This document shows positions 16,993 through 28,552 of a stretch of 64,000 nucleotides of DNA, in pieces. Numbering within the stretch: the stretch's first letter is position 1; each line of letters begins with the position of its first letter. Position numbers and translations under genes: made by a program. Below the pieces are notes generated by a model that was not told the origin of the DNA, made no database searches, and saw nothing but the letters and a program-made list of their open reading frames with translations. The DNA comes from Asanoa sp. WMMD1127 (lineage in GTDB: Bacteria; Actinomycetota; Actinomycetes; Mycobacteriales; Micromonosporaceae): positions 7,068,001-7,132,000 of the forward strand of contig NZ_JARUBP010000001.1 of the NCBI RefSeq assembly GCF_029626225.1. The letters are read 5' to 3'.

Positions 16993-17877
16993 TCAGGGGC
17001 CCTTGACGACCTGGGGCACGACGCGGTGGGCGGTGGCCAGCACCGTGGCCACGACGAGCCCGGCCGTGCCGGCGATGCCGAGCGCGCCTCCGCCGTACGC
17101 CACCAGCAGTCGGTTTCTGCTCAGCTCGTCGGTCGGCGTCGCCAGCACCTGGTCGGTCAGCTTCAGCGCCACCGCCGCCCCCGCGAGCAGCACCAGGCCG
17201 GTCAGGCTCAGCACCGTCACGGAGAACCGGTTGGGCGGCCCGTAGTCGACCTGGCCGTGCTGGCGTTGCGCGAACAGGATGAACAGGCTCGCGATGTTGG
17301 CCCAGACGCCGACGACGAGCAACGCCGCCACGACGTCGCTGGGCCGGTGCCAGCCCGCCGACAGCGTGGCCACACCGACGATCGCGGCCGCCGCGGCGCC
17401 GAGCATCGCGCCGGCGCCGCGGATCCGCGCCGGAAGCACCAGCAGCAGGGCGACCGCGACCGCGGCGGCGATCGTGGTGTGGCCGCTCGGCAGGCTGTTG
17501 CCGGCCGCCGCGCGCTCGACGTCGACGCCGAGCTGCGGGCGCTCGATGAGCCGCTTGAGCACCTGCGTGGTCACGCTCGCGCCGGCGATGAGGAGGACCG
17601 CGCCGGCCGCCACCGCGACCCGCCGCCGGATCAGCGCGATGAACCCGATGACGGCCGTGGCGGCGACCAGCGACACCACCGAAACGGTGTCGAGCACGGT
17701 GTCGACGACGCCGTCGATCCGGGCCTGCCCGATCCAGTTGCCGGCCAGCGCGACGGTGTCCAGCAGCTGCCCGTGCCTCGACCGCACGAAGAACCGCCAG
17801 ACCGCCACCACACCGCCGACCTCGACGGCTGCCACGAGGAGCAGCCAGAGGCCTAGACCGATCGGCCACCTACGCAT
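16993..17877 (-). CDS. PAP2-family phosphatase (membrane)
   Basis: 294-residue polytopic membrane protein with the three phosphatidic-acid-phosphatase type 2 motifs: KRLIERPQ (C1), PSGHT (C2) and SAGWHRPSDVVA (C3). All the catalytic residues are kept. Enzymes of this family dephosphorylate lipid phosphates such as phosphatidate, undecaprenyl-PP or sphingoid phosphates on the outer face of the membrane. Five to seven membrane segments are visible. The ATG at 17877 (MRRWPIGLG) is preferred to a TTG nine bases upstream. It is convergent with the kinase gene, with six bases between the stops. Confidence 0.9.
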   Translation of the reverse strand: MRRWPIGLGLWLLLVAAVEVGGVVAVWRFFVRSRHGQLLDTVALAGNWIGQARIDGVVDTVLDTVSVVSLVAATAVIGFIALIRRRVAVAAGAVLLIAGASVTTQVLKRLIERPQLGVDVERAAAGNSLPSGHTTIAAAVAVALLLVLPARIRGAGAMLGAAAAAIVGVATLSAGWHRPSDVVAALLVVGVWANIASLFILFAQRQHGQVDYGPPNRFSVTVLSLTGLVLLAGAAVALKLTDQVLATPTDELSRNRLLVAYGGGALGIAGTAGLVVATVLATAHRVVPQVVKGP

Positions 17878-17970
17878 GCGCAGCAACCTAGCGGACGCCC
17901 CGGCGGCCCTTTCTCATGGTGCCCACTCGGCAACCAGGCACGCGTGACGGAACGCGTCGCCGCCGCGCGG

Positions 17971-19338
17971 TCACGCGAACCGCCCGCGCGGATCCCACTG
18001 TCGCCGCAGGGCGACGAGCTTGTCGTGTACCTCGGCGGGATAGCCGGTCGCGCGGTGCGCGGCGCTTCCGTCGCCCGGCGTCAGGAAGTTGGCGAACGTC
18101 CGCCCCGTCGTCCACCGGCCGAGCTCCGCCACGATGCGGTCCTGGAAGGCGACGTGGGCGGGCGCCGCGTCGGCGGCGGCGACGCTGGCCAGGAAGAGCA
18201 GGAACGGGGCGTCCCGGTTGGCGACCGCGTTCGGCTCCCGCGGCGCCCTGCGCAACGCCCCGGCCAGGTGCCGGACCTCGACCAGGGTCACGGGTACGTC
18301 GGCGGCGTCCACGGCGACGTCGACGAGCCGGTCCACCGCCTCCGCCGGGAGGTCGCCCAGGAGCGCGGACCGCTCGTACACCGGCAATGGCTCGACGGGG
18401 TCCGCGTGGATCGCCGCGACCGCGGGATAGGGCAGCTCGCCGACCGTGTCCACGATCGCCGGCGCGGCGGCGCGGACCGGAGCGATCAGCCGGGCGCCGT
18501 CAGCGGCCGGGCCGAGGTACGCGACACGGACGTGGACCACCTGACGGCCGCGCAGCGGCTCCGGCACCGAGTCCGCCGGTGGCAGCCGGAGCACCGCGAT
18601 CGACGACGTGAGCTCGTCGGGGGTCGAGTCGATCCAGGCGCGCCACGCGTGCAGGACCGTCCTCGCGTGCTCGCCCGGGAAGAAGATCCCGCCGCCGTAG
18701 AGGTGCGGCAGGGGGAACAGCCGGAACTCCATGGCGGTGACGACGCCGAAGCCCGTCCTGCCGCCGCGCAGTCCCCAGAACAACTCGGGCTCCGTGGCGG
18801 CGGTGACCGTGCGGGCGACGCCGTCGGCGGTGACGAGGTCGATGGACAGGACGTGGTCGGCGGCGTACCCCTGGGTGCGGCCCAGGATCGGACTCAGCCC
18901 ACCGCCGAGCGTGTACCCGACGACGCCGACGGTCGGCGACGACCCGTTTGCGGCGGCCAGGCGGTGCGGTGCGGCCGCGTCGATCACCTGTTGCCAGCGC
19001 ACGCCGGCGCCGACCCGGGCCGTACGCCTCTTCGGGTCGACGGTGACCTCGGTCATGCGCGAGGTGTCGATCAGGACGCCGCCCTCGGCCGCGGCGGCCG
19101 GTCCGTGCCCGGTGGCCTGCACGACGACGCGCAGGTCGTGCTCGTCGGCGAAGCGCACGGCCGCGCTGACGTCGCCCGCGGTGGCCGCGGCGACGACCAG
19201 GGCGGGCCGGTGCTGGACGGCGACGTTGTAGCCGCCGCGCGCGGCGTCGTAGCCGTCGTCGCCGGGCAGGTAGGCGGCGCCGCCGCTGGAGAGCCGGGCG
19301 GCCAGCGTCGCGGCTGGCGGGAAATCTGTAGTGGTCAT
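17971..19338 (-). CDS. FAD-binding oxidoreductase, BBE family
   Basis: 455-residue oxidoreductase of the berberine-bridge/6-hydroxynicotine oxidase type. The FAD-binding part has the VVQATGHGPA segment with the His that can bind FAD covalently, then VGAGVRWQQVIDAA. The stretch SSPTVGVVGYTLGGGLSPIL has Ser where bicovalent members carry the second, Cys linkage, so flavin attachment would be through His only. The C-terminus (YPAEVHDKLVALRRQWDPRG) matches the BBE tail. It diverges from a SARP-type regulator with a 126-bp gap between starts, a common arrangement in natural-product loci. Substrate unknown. Confidence 0.9.
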   Translation of the reverse strand: MTTTDFPPAATLAARLSSGGAAYLPGDDGYDAARGGYNVAVQHRPALVVAAATAGDVSAAVRFADEHDLRVVVQATGHGPAAAAEGGVLIDTSRMTEVTVDPKRRTARVGAGVRWQQVIDAAAPHRLAAANGSSPTVGVVGYTLGGGLSPILGRTQGYAADHVLSIDLVTADGVARTVTAATEPELFWGLRGGRTGFGVVTAMEFRLFPLPHLYGGGIFFPGEHARTVLHAWRAWIDSTPDELTSSIAVLRLPPADSVPEPLRGRQVVHVRVAYLGPAADGARLIAPVRAAAPAIVDTVGELPYPAVAAIHADPVEPLPVYERSALLGDLPAEAVDRLVDVAVDAADVPVTLVEVRHLAGALRRAPREPNAVANRDAPFLLFLASVAAADAAPAHVAFQDRIVAELGRWTTGRTFANFLTPGDGSAAHRATGYPAEVHDKLVALRRQWDPRGRFA

Positions 19339-19464
19339 GCCGCCAAACCAACGCCGCCCGCGTCGACACCCGATCAGGGCCCGATTGACGTCCGATTGAC
19401 GACGGCGGTTCGGCACGCGGCGGCGCGGCGGCTAGCGTTGATCGAACTATTGCTTGGGGGAACG

Positions 19465-21339
19465 ATGTCTACGCGGCCCGATGTCCGGTTCGGGGTCCTC
19501 GGTCCGGTGCGGATGTGGCGGGGCGGCCGGCAGGTGCCGCTCGGGTCACCGCAACAGCTGGTGCTCCTGTCCGCGCTGCTGCTGCGGGAAGGCCGGCCCG
19601 CCTCCGTCGACGAGCTGACCGCCGCCGTCTGGGACGGGGAGCCGCCGCGGGCGGCGACCAGCACCATCCGCACCTACGTGTCGCGGTTGCGGCGGATCCT
19701 CGCCGGCACCACGGTGACGATCGAGACGGTCGGCGACGGGTACGCGATACCGGACGCGCCCGTGGACGTGACCGCGTTCCGCCGGTCCGCCGCCCGGGCC
19801 GGCGAGCTGCTGCGGACCGGTGACGCCGCCGGCGCCGTGGCCGTCCTGGACGAAGCGCTGGCGCTCTGGCGCGGGCCCGCGCTGGCGGGCCTGACCGGCC
19901 GGTTCGCGGCGGCGCAGCGGACCCGCCTCGAGGAGAGCCGGCTGGCCGCCGACGAGATGCGGTTGACCGCGGTGCTCGACGCGTACCCGGGCCGGCACGC
20001 GGCGCTCGTCCCGGACCTCGCCGCCCTCGTCGACGCCCATCCGCTGCGGGAGGGGCCGCGGCTCCTGCTCATGCGGGCGTTGCACGGCAGCGGCCGGCCC
20101 GCCGACGCGCTCGCGGTCTACCGGGAAGGGCGCGCCCGCCTGGCCGACGACCTCGGCCTCGAACCGGGGCCGGCGCTGCGACTCCTGCACGAGGGAATCC
20201 TTCGCGGCGAGCCGGGCGGGTCCGACCGCGTGCCGCGGGCTCAGCCGCTGAGCGCCGCCGCGCCCGACCCGGCCGGGCCGAACCGGCTCCCGCACGATCT
20301 GGCCGACTTCACCGGCCGTGCGGCGGAGCTGGCCGAGATCAGCGCCGCCCTGCTCGACGGTCCGGGCTGGGTCGGCATCGCCGGGCTGGACGGGATCGGC
20401 CGCACGGCCGTCGCGGTCCACGCGGCCCACCGGCTGCGTCACCGGTTCGCCGGGGGCCAGCTCTACGCCGACGTCGCCGGCTCAGCCGACCTCGCCGACA
20501 TCCTCGCCGGATGGCTGTTCGCCTTCGACGTGGCCGCGGCCGACCTCCCGGCGTCGGTCAACGCCCGACTCTCGTTGCTGCGCCACGTCACGGGCGGCCG
20601 GCCGCTGCTGATCGTGCTCGACAACGTCGACGATCCCGCCCCGCTGGAGGCGCTGCTGCGGGCCCGTCCCGCCGGTGGCCTCATCATGACCAGCCGCCGC
20701 CCGCTGACCGACCTGCCCGCGGCCTGGATCAGGCTGGGCGGCCTGCGCCACGACGACGCCGTCCGGCTGCTCGAACGGATCGCCGGCGCCGAACGGGTCG
20801 CCACGGACCGGGCGGCGGTCGCGCAGCTGGCCCGGCTGGCCTCGGGATGGCCGCTGCCGCTGCGCCTCGTGGGGGCGCGGGTGCGGGACCGTCGCATGTG
20901 GAGCGTCGCGGCGATCGCGCGTCAGCTGGGACGGGAGCTGCAGAACGTGACCGGCGTGCTGCACGACGAGTGCGTGGCGGCGGAGGCGCCGCTGGTCCGC
21001 GCCTACGACCGGCTGCCGCCGACCCAGGCCCGGGCGCTGCGGCTCGCCGGCGCCATCGAGCAGGACGAGTTCACCACCGACGACATGGCCGCCCTGCTCG
21101 CCCTGCCGCGCGGGGCGGCGTGGAGCGCCATCGACCCGCTGGTGGACCTGGCGCTGGTCGAGGAGACGACAAGGCCGCACCACTACCGGCTGCACCCGAT
21201 CGTCCGTGCCTTCGCCCGCCGGCAGGCGCACACCGTCGAAGGCACCGCGGGCGTCGTCGCGGCGCGCGAACGACTCTCCGCCCTGCGCGCCGGCGCCGAT
21301 CTGGCGGCGCTGGAAAGCTCGCTCGTCCCGATGCGCTGA
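19465..21339 (+). CDS. SARP/AfsR-like regulator with degenerate NB-ARC domain
   Basis: 624-residue regulator. Residues 1-95 form an OmpR-type winged helix (VRFGVLGPVRMWRGGRQVPL, STIRTYVSRLRRIL); 95-245 are the bacterial transcriptional activation domain (AVLDEALALWRGPALAGL to DLGLEPGPALRLLH). An NB-ARC-like ATPase follows, with P-loop GLDGIGRTAVA and Walker B LLIVLDNVDD. The P-loop Lys is replaced by Arg (family GMGGIGKT), so ATP binding may be weak. It ends soon after the winged-helix part of the ATPase, with no C-terminal TPR array, against 900 or more residues in full AfsR-type proteins. ATG start with GGGGGA just upstream; probably controls the divergent BBE gene. Confidence 0.85.
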   Translation: MSTRPDVRFGVLGPVRMWRGGRQVPLGSPQQLVLLSALLLREGRPASVDELTAAVWDGEPPRAATSTIRTYVSRLRRILAGTTVTIETVGDGYAIPDAPVDVTAFRRSAARAGELLRTGDAAGAVAVLDEALALWRGPALAGLTGRFAAAQRTRLEESRLAADEMRLTAVLDAYPGRHAALVPDLAALVDAHPLREGPRLLLMRALHGSGRPADALAVYREGRARLADDLGLEPGPALRLLHEGILRGEPGGSDRVPRAQPLSAAAPDPAGPNRLPHDLADFTGRAAELAEISAALLDGPGWVGIAGLDGIGRTAVAVHAAHRLRHRFAGGQLYADVAGSADLADILAGWLFAFDVAAADLPASVNARLSLLRHVTGGRPLLIVLDNVDDPAPLEALLRARPAGGLIMTSRRPLTDLPAAWIRLGGLRHDDAVRLLERIAGAERVATDRAAVAQLARLASGWPLPLRLVGARVRDRRMWSVAAIARQLGRELQNVTGVLHDECVAAEAPLVRAYDRLPPTQARALRLAGAIEQDEFTTDDMAALLALPRGAAWSAIDPLVDLALVEETTRPHHYRLHPIVRAFARRQAHTVEGTAGVVAARERLSALRAGADLAALESSLVPMR

Positions 21340-21346
21340 GCCCGCG

Positions 21347-22213
21347 TCAGCGGGCGGCGGCTTCGGCGAGGGCCGATACCAGCGCGGCGGTGGCCGGCGG
21401 GTCCGGCGGCTCGCCGTAGGTGGCCGCGTAGATGCGGCGCGGTGGCACGCGCAGGCGGGTGGCGGTGATCGCGGGATGCCGGTGAGCGCGCAGGGCCAGC
21501 CCCGGGATCGTGGTGACGCCCAGGCCGGCCGCGACGAGGCTCTGCATGACCACCATGTCGTCGGTCGTGTAGGCCAGCGTCGGCACGAACCCCGCGCGTT
21601 CGCAGAGGTCGACGAGGTGGGTGCGGCAGCGTTCACAGCCACCGATCCACGGCGTGCGCGCGTGGTCCGTAAGCCTGGTCCCGCCACCGCTCGTCAGCAG
21701 GTAGAGCGGGTCGTCGAGCAGGTGGGTCAGGCGGATGCCGTCCTCCTCCGGGGCGGTGTCGTCGTAGCGGAAGATCACCGCGACGTCGACGTGGCCGGCC
21801 CGGAGCAGGTCCAGCGCCTCCTCGGGGTGGGTGTCGGCCAGGCCGAGCGCGAGGCGGGGGTGTCGTTCGGCCAGGATCGCGGCCGCGGGTGGCGCCAGGG
21901 AGCTCATGACGGAGCTGAAACCGGCCAGGCGTACGCGGCCCGCGTCGAGCCCCACGAGCGCGGTGAGCTCGGCGGTGGCGGAGTCGACGCGACCGATGAT
22001 CTCGGCGGCCCGGTCGGCCAGCAGGCGCCCGGCCGCCGTGAACCTGACGCCGCGCCCGACCCGCTGGAGCAATTGGGCGCCGAGCTGAGCCTCCATTCTG
22101 GACAGGTGGTGGCTGATCGCCGGTTGCGTATAGCTGAGCTCCTTGGCGGCGGCGGTGACCGACCCGAGGCGACGGACGGCATCGATCACGCGAAGCTGGA
22201 CGAGGGTCACCAT
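21347..22213 (-). CDS. LysR family transcriptional regulator
   Basis: 288-residue LysR regulator: N-terminal winged helix (LVQLRVIDAVRRLGSVTAAA, then KELSYTQPAISHHLSRMEAQ) and a two-lobed effector domain with LAGFSSVMSSLAPPAAAIL and a VTTIPGLALR segment. It diverges from a LysE-type exporter gene with 75 bases between the starts. A long inverted repeat in that gap overlaps its own start codon, so it is likely autoregulated and controls the exporter, as in the LysG/LysE and ArgP/ArgO systems. Ligand possibly an amino acid. Confidence 0.9.
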   Translation of the reverse strand: MVTLVQLRVIDAVRRLGSVTAAAKELSYTQPAISHHLSRMEAQLGAQLLQRVGRGVRFTAAGRLLADRAAEIIGRVDSATAELTALVGLDAGRVRLAGFSSVMSSLAPPAAAILAERHPRLALGLADTHPEEALDLLRAGHVDVAVIFRYDDTAPEEDGIRLTHLLDDPLYLLTSGGGTRLTDHARTPWIGGCERCRTHLVDLCERAGFVPTLAYTTDDMVVMQSLVAAGLGVTTIPGLALRAHRHPAITATRLRVPPRRIYAATYGEPPDPPATAALVSALAEAAAR

Positions 22214-22267
22214 CCATAAATCGTACGCATGGGTTGCTCAGGCTATTGGCATTAGACTTATGGATGG
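22210..22267. promoter_or_regulatory. divergent lysR/lysE-type control region
   Basis: A perfect 10-bp inverted repeat, CCATCCATAA (22210-22219) and TTATGGATGG (22258-22267), brackets the intergenic region; the left arm covers the LysR start codon. A 10-bp direct repeat TCGTACGCAT occurs at 22221-22230 and 22281-22290, exactly 60 bases apart, the second copy running into the exporter start. Both are good candidates for LysR-type activation and repression sites. Confidence 0.5.
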
Positions 22268-22288
22268 CCGACCGGCATCGTCGTACGC

Positions 22289-22900
22289 ATGACGACGTTC
22301 GCGATCGCGGCCCTGGTGCTGATCATGTTGCCGGGGCCGGACCAGGCCCTGATCACCCGCAACGCGCTGGTCGGCGGCCGGGCGGGCGGGCTGCTCACGA
22401 TGCTCGGCGGCGTGCTCGGCTCGGGCGTGCACGTTGCGGCGGCCGCACTGGGACTGTCGGCGCTGCTGCTCGCCTCGGCGACCGCGTTCACGGCGCTGAA
22501 GATCGTGGGGGCGGCGTACCTGCTGTGGCTCGGCGTCCACCTGCTCTGGTCGGCGCGGGCGTCGGCCGTCGACGAGCCGGCGGTGAGGGCGGCGCCGCAC
22601 CGGTCGGCGTACCTCTGGCAAGGTTTCCTGTCCAACGCCCTCAACCCGAAGGTGGCGCTGTTCTTCGTCACGTTCCTGCCGCAGTTCCTCAGCGCGGACA
22701 GCCGCTCCCCGCGGGCGGAGGCCATGCTGTTGTCGGGGGTGTTCGCGGTGCTCTACGTGGCGTGGTTCGGCCTGTACGTGGCCGCCGTCGAGCGACTCGG
22801 CCGCTGCCTGCGCCGCCCGCGGGTCAAGGCCTGGATCGAGCGGGTGACCGGGGTGCTGCTGGCCGCCGTCGCGATCCGCCTGGTGACGACCAGCCACTGA
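22289..22900 (+). CDS. LysE/RhtB family exporter
   Basis: 203-residue membrane protein of the LysE superfamily, which exports amino acids or related metabolites. Typical features: N-terminal ALVLIMLPGPDQALITRNAL, the GGRAGGLLTMLGGVLGSGVH loop, FTALKIVGAAYLLWLGVHLL and SNALNPKVALFFVTFLPQF. Five to six membrane helices. It is transcribed away from the LysR gene across the inverted repeat described above. The substrate is not fixed by sequence. The ATG at 22289 has no strong ribosome site, but the protein start matches the family. Confidence 0.9.
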   Translation: MTTFAIAALVLIMLPGPDQALITRNALVGGRAGGLLTMLGGVLGSGVHVAAAALGLSALLLASATAFTALKIVGAAYLLWLGVHLLWSARASAVDEPAVRAAPHRSAYLWQGFLSNALNPKVALFFVTFLPQFLSADSRSPRAEAMLLSGVFAVLYVAWFGLYVAAVERLGRCLRRPRVKAWIERVTGVLLAAVAIRLVTTSH

Positions 22901-22923
22901 CCGCCGAACGAGGGGGGACGAGG

Positions 22924-23433
22924 GTGACGCTCCGGCGATGGCCCGCGGTGACGCCTTGGGTGACCGTCGCTGCCGCCGCGTTCGCCGCCGTGGCCTGTGC
23001 CGCGTCGGACGAGCGCGCCCCGCTGCCGCCGGCGATGGCCGCCGAGCTGGCGACCGTCGTGGTCACCGCGCTCGAGACCGGTTCGGCGGACCCGTTGCTC
23101 GCCGGCTCGGACGGGCGGTTGGTGTGCGTGGCCGAGCCGTTCGGCGCCGACCCGGTCGACGCTGCGACGGCCGGCGATGTCACCACCGTCTACGCCGCGG
23201 TGCTGTGCGCCGAGAAGCGCGACGGGGTCGCCTTCGAGGACAGCTCGCGGGTCAGCACGGTGGTAGCGGTCCACCGATCGAGCCCGGCGCGGGTCGAGGC
23301 ACCAGGCGACGGCGCCGCCCACCAGGCCGACATCGAGCGGATCTTCCCGGAGGACCTCCGCGAGCGCGCGTTCGCGGGCCACCCCGATCCCGGAGCCGGC
23401 GAACGCGAACTAGCCGCCCGCTACACGCGCTGA
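22924..23433 (+). CDS. probable lipoprotein of unknown function
   Basis: 169-residue protein. The N-terminus (VTLRRWPAVTPWVTVAAAAF, then AAVACAASDE) is a signal peptide with a lipobox-like AVAC, suggesting a lipid-anchored extracytoplasmic protein. The mature part has no known motif; it carries two further Cys (VCVAEP, VLCAEK) and a region around residues 65-110 that could be a small alpha/beta domain. GTG start 23 bases after the exporter stop with a very purine-rich GAGGGGGGACGAGG leader. The downstream gap holds the uvrA-proximal repeat array. Confidence 0.7.
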   Translation: MTLRRWPAVTPWVTVAAAAFAAVACAASDERAPLPPAMAAELATVVVTALETGSADPLLAGSDGRLVCVAEPFGADPVDAATAGDVTTVYAAVLCAEKRDGVAFEDSSRVSTVVAVHRSSPARVEAPGDGAAHQADIERIFPEDLRERAFAGHPDPGAGERELAARYTR

Positions 23434-23560
23434 CCCATTGGCCGCCACACGATCAACGGTGCGCGGCCGCATCAACCAGCACGCTCCGACCGGTGCCAAG
23501 CCACGAAGCGCCCGGCACGGAGCAGTCTGGCGGGCGATTACCCACCGCTAAGCCACCTTG

Positions 23561-23779
23561 GGCGGTCGGCCAGCCACGCGGAGCGCACGCCAGCCAGCAC
23601 CAAGCCGCGCCCCGGCGGGTCCGCCGCGCGGAGCGCGCACCGACCAGCGCCAGGCCGCGCCGCACCGGCGGGTCCGCCGCGCGGAGCGCACGCCGACCAG
23701 CGCCAGGCCGCGCCGCACCGGCGGGTCCGCCGTCGCACAGCGCGCACCGACCAGCGCCAGGCCGCCGGGCGCGGGCGGG
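23561..23779. repeat. 53-bp tandem array abutting the 3' end of uvrA
   Basis: The 346-base gap 23434-23779 holds no convincing gene. From 23561 there are four units of 53-54 bp starting at 23561, 23614, 23667 and 23720, each opening with a version of GGCGGGTCCGCCGCGCGGAG and ending near CCAGCGCCAGGCCGCG. A fifth, partial unit begins at 23774 and contains the uvrA stop codon (TCA on this strand at 23780), so the array runs into the coding end. More degenerate copies are visible back to about 23460. Units differ by a few bases. The length is not a multiple of three. Confidence 0.85.
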
Positions 23780-27007
<3,228 letters not shown>

Positions 27008-27097
27008 AGCCCAGCCCACTCCTGACAAGATGGAAGACCTGCAGAATCTCTGCCTCGGCAACTCTAGTCGCGGGGTATGACACTTTTCCGGACCCCA

Positions 27098-27151
27098 GCA
27101 TTCCCCCGAACAAGGGGAATCTCAGCTCGAGCATTCCCCCAAACAGGGGAG
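27098..27151. promoter_or_regulatory. two phased hairpin repeats upstream of uvrA
   Basis: In the 276-base gap between the divergent uvrA and EAL genes, GCATTCCCCC occurs at 27098-27107 and 27131-27140, 33 bases apart. The first copy forms ATTCCCC-N7-GGGGAAT (27100-27120); the second forms CCCC-AAACA-GGGG (27137-27149 core). Two similar inverted repeats three helical turns apart suggest a cooperative operator. I see no match to the actinobacterial LexA box in the gap. The target gene (uvrA, EAL gene or both) is undetermined. Confidence 0.45.
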
Positions 27152-27283
27152 ATGTTGGATGCGGGTGATTTCGGTCATTCCGGGTACACCTTTTGGCCGA
27201 CCCATCACGTACCGTAGGGCGTCCGGCATTCACAGTGCGCCGGGAGCGTCGGCTGGGGCGCTCCCATGTGCTCAGGGGGAAAT

Positions 27284-28552
27284 GTGACAGCGGACCTGAC
27301 GATGCGGGCGCTCTCGGCGCCGGTCGAGCCGGTTACTCTCTGTGAACATCTTGGTACGCTCATCCGTGATCACGGCACCGGGTTCGCGGTCGCCCGGTTC
27401 GCGGTCTACGACTATCGCGAGATCCGCAGCTCCCTGGGCGCCGCCGCGGCCACCGAACTGCTCGACCGGATCAGCGAGCGCCTGCGCGCCCGGATGGAGC
27501 CCGACGAGGTCCTGTCCGTTCTCCCGGATGGCGACATGCTGCTCGTCCTCAACCGCACCGACCGGCTCGAGCAGCGCCTGCAGGACCTCGTCGAACGTGG
27601 CAGCGGCTGGACCTCGACCGTCTACGGGCAGCTCAGCGCCGGCGCCGCCCCGGCCCGCCCCGGCGACGACGGCGAGACCGTGATCTCCCGCGCCAGCCTG
27701 GCCCTCGAGGAGGCCAGCCATCGGGCGCCGGGCGCCGTCACGATCTGCGGAACGCCGATGGACTCCAGCGCCCGCCAGCGCGTCTCGCTCGACATCGACC
27801 TGCGCCGGGCCGTCGAGGCCGACCGGCTCACGGTGCACTACCAGCCGGTGGTGGCCCTCGACGGCGGCCGGATCGTCGGCTACGAGGCGCTCGCCCGCTG
27901 GCCCGACCAGGAGCGCGGCTGGGTCTCCCCCGACGCCTTCATCCCGGCGGCGGAGCGCAACGGCCTGATCGGCGACATCGGCCTGCGGGTGCTCCGGCGG
28001 GCGCTGCGCGACAAGCGGCGCTACGGCGGCTGCCGCGACAAGTGGCTGTCGGTCAACGTCAGCGCCGTCCAGCTCGACGACGAGACCTTCGCGGGTCAGG
28101 TGCTGCGCGCGCTCAACGAGGAGGGCATCCCCGGCGACCAGCTGCGGGTCGAGGTGACCGAGTCGGCGCTGCTGTCGTCGGCCCGGTCCCGCGCCCAGTT
28201 GATCGAGCTGCGCCGCGCCGGCATACGCGTGCTGGTCGACGACTTCGGCACCGGCTTCTCGTCGCTGGCCAGCGTGCGGCGGCTGCCGATCGACGGCATC
28301 AAGATCTCCCGCGAGCTGCTCCACGACGAGGAGCCCGGACTGCCCGACCCGACGGTGGTACGGGCGGTCCGCCTGCTCGCCGCCGGCGCCGGCGTCACCG
28401 ACATCATCGCCGAGGGCGTGGAGAGCGCGCTGGAGGTACGCACCCTCGCCGCCCTCGGCATGCCGTTCGCGCAGGGCTTCCACCTCGGCCGTCCGGCGCC
28501 GGCGTCACGCGCCCTGCGCTGGCCGAGCGGCATCATCGCCCACCCCAACTAG
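27284..28552 (+). CDS. EAL-domain c-di-GMP phosphodiesterase with degenerate GGDEF-like domain
   Basis: 422-residue soluble protein. Residues 1-150 resemble a GGDEF fold without its motif (the equivalent place reads LPDGDMLLVL), so it is probably a regulatory relic. Residues 165-415 are an EAL domain with every catalytic residue: YEALARW, SVNVSAVQL, EVTESAL, VDDFGTGFSSL, IKISRELL, IIAEGVES and QGFHLGRP. It should hydrolyse c-di-GMP. GTG start with AGGGGGA upstream. Its last 48 bases overlap the convergent aldo/keto reductase gene. Together with the GGDEF-EAL protein at 2615-5539 it shows active c-di-GMP signalling. Confidence 0.9.
   Translation: MTADLTMRALSAPVEPVTLCEHLGTLIRDHGTGFAVARFAVYDYREIRSSLGAAAATELLDRISERLRARMEPDEVLSVLPDGDMLLVLNRTDRLEQRLQDLVERGSGWTSTVYGQLSAGAAPARPGDDGETVISRASLALEEASHRAPGAVTICGTPMDSSARQRVSLDIDLRRAVEADRLTVHYQPVVALDGGRIVGYEALARWPDQERGWVSPDAFIPAAERNGLIGDIGLRVLRRALRDKRRYGGCRDKWLSVNVSAVQLDDETFAGQVLRALNEEGIPGDQLRVEVTESALLSSARSRAQLIELRRAGIRVLVDDFGTGFSSLASVRRLPIDGIKISRELLHDEEPGLPDPTVVRAVRLLAAGAGVTDIIAEGVESALEVRTLAALGMPFAQGFHLGRPAPASRALRWPSGIIAHPN

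Noticed and set aside
27008-27283. LexA/SOS box upstream of uvrA
   Set aside because: No TCGAAC-N4-GTTCGA-like sequence in the gap; only the CCCC/GGGG hairpins are seen.
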